This document shows, in pieces, positions 59,834 to 64,000 of a stretch of 64,000 bases of DNA. The stretch is from assembly GCA_020073665.1 (NCBI GenBank), contig JAIQEU010000006.1, positions 434,001-498,000 of the forward strand, given 5' to 3'. Source of the stretch: Terriglobia bacterium (GTDB taxonomy: Bacteria; Acidobacteriota; Terriglobia; Terriglobales; Acidobacteriaceae). Below the pieces are notes generated by a model. That model made no database searches. It saw only the letters and a list, made by a program, of their open reading frames with translations, and had not been told where the DNA came from. The translations under genes and the position numbers were made by a program. Each line of letters starts with the position of its first letter. Position 1 is the first letter of the stretch.

Positions 59834-61671
59834 TTCGACGCCTGCGACTCCTCTTCGCGCTCGCGGTACTGATCTCGCTGGGAGCGCTGTTCGCACCAGC
59901 GCAGAATGCGCCATCTTCAACAGAATCCCGGGTGTCGTACATGCTGTCTCTTGCGAACGCGGCGGAACATCGCGTACTGGTCACCATCAAACTGCTATCC
60001 TCGAACTCACCGGAAGACGATTTGCAATTGCCGGTTTGGAATGCCCTCTACCAGGTGCGTGATTTCTCGCAGTATGTGAACTGGGTGCGCGCCACCAGCA
60101 GCGCGGGTGAACCTCTGAGAGTCCACACGTTGAACAAGAGCCGGTGGCGTGTCACGGGCGCTGGCCCAGGAACAGAAATCCAGTACGAGATTGTCGCCGA
60201 CCAGCCTGGACCCTACAACGCGCAGATCAATAGCCATCATGCATTTTTCAATCTGGCTGAGATTCTGATGTATCCGGTTGACCTGCGCGACGCTCCGATC
60301 CGCGTCCAGGTCACTGACGTACCTTCGGGCTGGAAGCTGGCAACGGCATTGGAGGCGTCGCGCACGGCCGCCCCTCCGGGTTGGGAGTGGACAGCGCCGA
60401 ACTACGATCGCCTGGTGGATTCGCCCGTCGAAGCCGGCGACTTTGAAGAAAAAGATTTCGACCAGGGTGGCGGTCGCTATCGCGTCGTGGTCGACGCCGA
60501 TCGCGCGGATTATGATCTGCAGAAGATTGTTTCCATGGTGCAGCGGATTGTTGCAGCGGAAACTGATTGGATGAACGATCGCCCCTTCGATAGCTACTTG
60601 TTCATTTACCACTTCCCCCGGGAGTCCAGCTTCGGAGGAATGGAACATGCGTACTCCACCGCGATCGACTTAAACGCCCAAACCCTGGCCGACAACCCGC
60701 AGCAACTGGCCGACGTTACCGCGCATGAATTCTTCCACCTGTGGAATGTGAAACGCATCCGCCCGCAATCGCTCGAGCCGGTCGACTATACGAAGGAGAA
60801 CTACACGGATGCGTTGTGGTTCAGCGAAGGCGTGACCAACACGGTGCAGGATTATGCACTGCTGCACGCGGGATTACTCGACGACCTGCAGTACCTGAAT
60901 CGCTTGGCGGGACAGATCGGCACGCTGGAGAGCCGCCCGGCGCATCGCACTCAATCGGCTGAAGAGTCGAGCCTGGATGCGTGGCTGGAGAAATACCCGT
61001 ACTACCGCCAGCCCGAACGCAGCATTTCCTACTACAACAAGGGAGAACTTCTGGGCGTGATGCTGGACCTGGCGCTGCGTGACGCCAGCAACGGGTCGGC
61101 CACGCTCCGCCAGGTCTTCCAGTGGATGAACCAGAACTATGCCCGGCAATCGCGTGTTTTTGCCGACTCCGATGGCGTCCGGCAGGCGGCGGAAACCGTC
61201 GGCCACGCCGATCTCGGCCGGTTCTTCCAGAAGTACGTCTCTGGAACGCAGGAAATTCCCTGGGACGACGTGTTCAAGACGGTGGGCCTGCGCCTGGTAC
61301 GCACCCAGGTCTCGGTCGCCGATCCCGGGTTCGACGCGTCTCAGAAGTTCGACACACCACCCAGCGTCTTCTACGTAGCTCCCGGCAGCGTGGCCGAGCG
61401 CGCGGGGTTGGCCATCGGGGACATCGTCCTCCAGATCAACGGTCGAATCGCGGGGCCCACTTTCCCGCGACAACTGGCGGAGTTGCGTCCTGGGGACACG
61501 ATTCACCTGCGGGTGCGCAGCCTTCGCGGCGAGCGGGAGATACACTGGAAGCTGGCCAGCCGGGAAGAAGTTGAGTTTGAGCTGAAGGATGTGGACAATA
61601 TCACGCCACAGCAGAAAGCCCGTCGTGCCGCGTGGTTGCACGGTGAATCCCAAGGAGACGCGCGCCCGTGA
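59830..61671 (+). CDS. Exported M61-family metallopeptidase with C-terminal PDZ
   Basis: A 613-residue protein with a signal peptide (RLRLLFALAVLISLGALFAPAQ). The metalloprotease motif H-E-F-F-H (His299, Glu300, His303) in TAHEFFHLWNVKRIRP and the FSEGVTN glutamate define peptidase family M61 (glycyl aminopeptidase). The final part (about 500-585) is a PDZ domain (YVAPGSVAERAGLAIGDIVLQING). The start is a GTG at 59830 sharing GTGA with the mpl stop; upstream in-frame codons belong to another frame of mpl. It overlaps the next gene by the same GTGA. A role in periplasmic peptide processing is plausible, not shown. Confidence 0.88.
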   Translation: MIRRLRLLFALAVLISLGALFAPAQNAPSSTESRVSYMLSLANAAEHRVLVTIKLLSSNSPEDDLQLPVWNALYQVRDFSQYVNWVRATSSAGEPLRVHTLNKSRWRVTGAGPGTEIQYEIVADQPGPYNAQINSHHAFFNLAEILMYPVDLRDAPIRVQVTDVPSGWKLATALEASRTAAPPGWEWTAPNYDRLVDSPVEAGDFEEKDFDQGGGRYRVVVDADRADYDLQKIVSMVQRIVAAETDWMNDRPFDSYLFIYHFPRESSFGGMEHAYSTAIDLNAQTLADNPQQLADVTAHEFFHLWNVKRIRPQSLEPVDYTKENYTDALWFSEGVTNTVQDYALLHAGLLDDLQYLNRLAGQIGTLESRPAHRTQSAEESSLDAWLEKYPYYRQPERSISYYNKGELLGVMLDLALRDASNGSATLRQVFQWMNQNYARQSRVFADSDGVRQAAETVGHADLGRFFQKYVSGTQEIPWDDVFKTVGLRLVRTQVSVADPGFDASQKFDTPPSVFYVAPGSVAERAGLAIGDIVLQINGRIAGPTFPRQLAELRPGDTIHLRVRSLRGEREIHWKLASREEVEFELKDVDNITPQQKARRAAWLHGESQGDARP

Positions 61672-62429
61672 TTCGGACCGTGATGATGCTGACGTTCTGG
61701 GGAGTGCTGCTGCCGGCGGCGGCGCTGGTGTGCTTTCCCTGGACCATTATTACCGGGGATATTCGCTTCCTCTACCGCGTGGGCATGTGGGGCGCCTTCA
61801 CTGGGGTTCGATTGGCGGGCGTGAAGGTGCAGACCGTGGGACGGGACAAATTGAAGACCGGGCGCACCTACGTCTTCATGGCGAACCACGCATCCGTGCT
61901 TGATCCCCCGTTGCTGTTACCGCTGCTGCCCGGCAGGACGTCGGTCATGGCGAAGAAAGAGCTGTTCAACTACCCCATCCTGGGCAAGGTCATGAAGTTG
62001 GGGTCGCTGGTTCCTGTGGACCGCGGCGATCGCGACGCCGGCATCGCGGCGGTACGCGCGGCTGAAGAAGTCATTGGCCAAGGCATCAGCATGACCATCT
62101 TTGTCGAAGGCAAGCGGTCACTCGATGGGAAACTGCTGCCCTTCAAGAAAGGGCCGTTCTACCTGGCCACCGAGTGTAATGTGCCGGTGGTGCCGGTCAC
62201 CGTCCTGGGGACGCATTCCATCATGCCCAAACACCGCTTCGCGATCCGGCCCGGGACGGCGACGGTGATTTTCCACGATCCCATCGAGGCCAAAGACTTC
62301 GGCAGCCGGGAATGCCTGATGTCCAAGGTTCGGCAGGCGATCAGTGGCGGGTTGGCTCCCGAGTACCAGGAAGAAACGCCTCAAACCACTAAGGACGCGA
62401 AGTTTCACGAAGGAACCGCTTCGGCATAA
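61668..62429 (+). CDS. plsC: 1-acyl-sn-glycerol-3-phosphate acyltransferase
   Basis: A 253-residue PlsC-type acyltransferase. The NHASVLD box (His74, Asp79) and the E-G-K-R-S box (residues 147-151; E-G-T-R-S in most homologues) are present. A hydrophobic N-terminus (about 5-30) anchors it to the inner membrane. It acylates lysophosphatidic acid to phosphatidic acid. Its last residues (TTKDAKFHEGTASA) have low conservation and derive from a spacer-like sequence. The start is a GTG overlapping the M61 stop (GTGA). It converges on lpxD. Confidence 0.9.
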   Translation: MIRTVMMLTFWGVLLPAAALVCFPWTIITGDIRFLYRVGMWGAFTGVRLAGVKVQTVGRDKLKTGRTYVFMANHASVLDPPLLLPLLPGRTSVMAKKELFNYPILGKVMKLGSLVPVDRGDRDAGIAAVRAAEEVIGQGISMTIFVEGKRSLDGKLLPFKKGPFYLATECNVPVVPVTVLGTHSIMPKHRFAIRPGTATVIFHDPIEAKDFGSRECLMSKVRQAISGGLAPEYQEETPQTTKDAKFHEGTASA

Positions 62430-62459
62430 GAACTCTGCATCCCTGGCGTTCTTCGTGTC

Positions 62460-63461
62460 TTAATTTTTTGCTTTTCCTCTCAGCGCCTTGGCGATCTCCG
62501 GCAACTTGGGAAACACCGCTGTGCACCGCAACCACTGCTTGTGATCGAACGCTGGCGAGCCGCTGACCATGGCTCCAGCGGGGATATCACCGTGCGTGCC
62601 ACTTTGAGCGGTGACGATGACGCCATCGCCGATCTTGCAGTGACCGGCAACTCCTGCCTGTCCCGCCAGGATGACGTTTTTCCCCACCTCGGTTGACCCA
62701 GCCAAGCCGACCTGTGCACACAGCAGGGTGTCGTCGCCGACGCGGGAGCCATGTCCTACCTGGACCAGGTTGTCGATCTTTACGCCACGGGTGACGCGGG
62801 TCTCGCCTACGCTGGCGCGGTCCACGCAGGCGTTGGCTTGCACCTCTACGTCGTCCTCGAGAATGGCGGGGCCGGACTGCACAATCTTGTACCAGTGTCC
62901 GGAATCGTCCTTGGCAAAGCCAAAGCCGTCGGAGCCGACTACCGCTCCGTTCTGCAAGGTGACATTGTTCCCCAGTTGGCAATGTTCTCGCACCACGGCA
63001 TGGGTATGAGCAAAGAAGTTGTCGCCGATAGTTACGCCGCGATAGATCACCACGTGAGCCAGTAATACGGCGCCGGTACCAATGCGAACATTCTCGTCCA
63101 CGACGGCATATGGCCCGATGTGGGCACCAGTTCCGATTTTCACCGAACCATGCACCACCGCGGTGGGATGAATCCCCGGGGCATACTTGGGCGGCTGGTA
63201 GAACAACTCGAGGCAGTGCGCAAAGCAGAGATAGGGGTTCCGGCTGCGCAGCATGGCTCCCGGAATCGCCGGAAAATCCTCCGCCACAATGACCGCGGAT
63301 GCGCGCGTGCTCCGAGCCGAAGCGGAATATTTTGGATTGGCGACAAAGGTGATCTGGCCGGAAGCAGCTTCTTCGATTCCGGCCACGCCGGTAATTTCAG
63401 TATCGGGCGAACCGTTTTCCAGGCGGGCGCCAAGGATGGAGGCGATCTGCGCGAGTTTCAT
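62460..63461 (-). CDS. lpxD: UDP-3-O-acylglucosamine N-acyltransferase
   Basis: A 333-residue LpxD. The N-terminal uridine-binding domain (about 1-100, with ITFVANPKYSASA) precedes a left-handed beta-helix of hexapeptide repeats (about 105-290). The conserved VQVGHGSRVGDDTLLCAQVGLAGST contains the catalytic His, and the C-terminal helical part (HKQWLRCTAVFPKLPEIAKAL) fits the family. It adds the N-linked hydroxyacyl chain in lipid A synthesis. The ATG at 63461 (MKLAQIASILG) was chosen over an upstream in-frame ATG at 63527. It stands apart from the other lpx genes. Confidence 0.92.
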   Translation of the reverse strand: MKLAQIASILGARLENGSPDTEITGVAGIEEAASGQITFVANPKYSASARSTRASAVIVAEDFPAIPGAMLRSRNPYLCFAHCLELFYQPPKYAPGIHPTAVVHGSVKIGTGAHIGPYAVVDENVRIGTGAVLLAHVVIYRGVTIGDNFFAHTHAVVREHCQLGNNVTLQNGAVVGSDGFGFAKDDSGHWYKIVQSGPAILEDDVEVQANACVDRASVGETRVTRGVKIDNLVQVGHGSRVGDDTLLCAQVGLAGSTEVGKNVILAGQAGVAGHCKIGDGVIVTAQSGTHGDIPAGAMVSGSPAFDHKQWLRCTAVFPKLPEIAKALRGKAKN

Positions 63462-63565
63462 AGGGATGTATCCGTGAACCGGAGATTGTAACGGAGTTTG
63501 GTTAGTTGGACAGTATCGTGCCGCCACTCTCGGCGAAATGGCCGTAGCGAGCTCTTGACCAACGA

Positions 63566-64000
63566 CTACTTCGCCGGCGGTACTGGATACCGGTGTTCCT
63601 GGTCGTAGAACTGGCGGGGTGGATGATCGGAGTGTGCGTCCGGCACCGGCGACTCGCCGATCGAAGTGGTTCCCAACGCGTTGTTCGCCACCGTGAATCC
63701 CGTGGTCGTGGCATACGTGGGTTCATCGAACAGGCTTCCGACGTTTGCGTTCGCGGCTTCGAAAATGCTGAAGGCTTTTCCTCCGGAGAACGCGGTGGAG
63801 ACGTAGTCTCCGACCATCAAGCCGGCAAAAGTATTGGGCAGCGAGGATAAAGACATGGGCCCGACCAGCGTAACCGGCGAACTCCAGGTGCTGCCGCCGT
63901 CGTGAGAAGAAATAAATCCGGAGTCCAGCGCGCAGGTCGCGGCACTGCAGTTTGTCACCGGATAGAAGTAGTAGGTCAGGCCGATATGCGCTACACCCCC
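63566..64000 (-). CDS. Partial secreted protein, sialidase-like Asp-box fold, cut by the window edge
   Basis: The C-terminal 144 residues of a gene running off the right end of the window. It contains one Asp-box-like segment (SSHDGGSTWSSPV) as in sialidase-type beta-propellers, and a following blade with VGDYVSTAFSGGKAFSIF. No catalytic residues are visible in this fragment. The upstream frame stays open to position 64000, so the start lies outside. The ending HPPRQFYDQEHRYPVPPAK is extracellular in character. It could belong to a BNR-repeat or exo-alpha-sialidase-like family. Confidence 0.7.
   Translation of the reverse strand, partial: GGVAHIGLTYYFYPVTNCSAATCALDSGFISSHDGGSTWSSPVTLVGPMSLSSLPNTFAGLMVGDYVSTAFSGGKAFSIFEAANANVGSLFDEPTYATTTGFTVANNALGTTSIGESPVPDAHSDHPPRQFYDQEHRYPVPPAK

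Overview
The window reads as chromosomal DNA of a GC-rich, diderm, heterotrophic bacterium, most likely an acidobacterium (Acidobacteriota, class Terriglobia or a close relative). This is inferred from gene content, not from a marker gene. Supporting content includes secreted proteins with HAF and GloVer repeats, a CadC-like winged-helix/TolB/TPR regulator, Ig-like repeat proteins, a stand-alone receiver protein, lipid A and peptidoglycan genes (lpxD, glmU, mpl, lepB), the hopanoid gene hpnJ, and many short intergenic palindromes. No rRNA, CRISPR array, insertion sequence, prophage or plasmid function was seen. One tRNA (Gly, anticodon CCC) is present.

Layout. 0-8.6 kb: small membrane and zinc-ribbon proteins, an acyl-CoA ligase with a glutaredoxin, a HAF-repeat protein, an SDR reductase, a PagL-like outer-membrane deacylase, bifunctional FtcD and a secreted protein. 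8.6-18.1 kb: core metabolism, with glmU-yvcK-TPR on the minus strand, a PCYCGC-type protein, lepB, and carA-carB. 18.1-25.8 kb: a Crp/Fnr regulator divergent from a lone receiver protein, a GNAT enzyme facing a DapA-family aldolase, a pair of half-size EamA transporters and hpnJ. 26-30 kb: tRNA-Gly, an acyl carrier protein carrying a Tat signal, an atypical Nramp transporter and the CadC-like regulator. 30.5-37.5 kb: a block of exported proteins (di-haem oxidoreductase, DUF4097, GloVer/IPT, fasciclin, Ig-like repeats). 38-48.4 kb: mostly minus strand, with a GAF-type methionine sulfoxide reductase, thioredoxin and MutT cassette, a BtuF-like protein, xdhC-mocA-HAD, an MFS carrier, ribF, a PhnP-like hydrolase with DUF1844, and ygfZ; a NifU-like scaffold is on the plus strand. 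48.5-64 kb: leuB, a TPR protein divergent from a zinc metalloprotease lipoprotein, a PDZ aspartyl-protease-like protein, an MTAP/PfkB/membrane-glycosyltransferase operon, then dapF-ldcA-mpl-M61 peptidase-plsC facing lpxD, and a partial secreted protein at the right edge.

Themes. Cell-envelope building recurs: UDP-GlcNAc synthesis next to its likely sensor, meso-DAP synthesis next to murein tripeptide recycling, lipid A acylation and deacylation, and hopanoid decoration. Many operon neighbours are coupled by 1-4 nt overlaps (ATGA, GTGA, TTGA, TGATG). Several genes have a -10-like hexamer only 6-12 nt before the start codon, suggesting leaderless or nearly leaderless transcripts. The most unusual single gene is the Tat-signal acyl carrier protein at 26315-26710.
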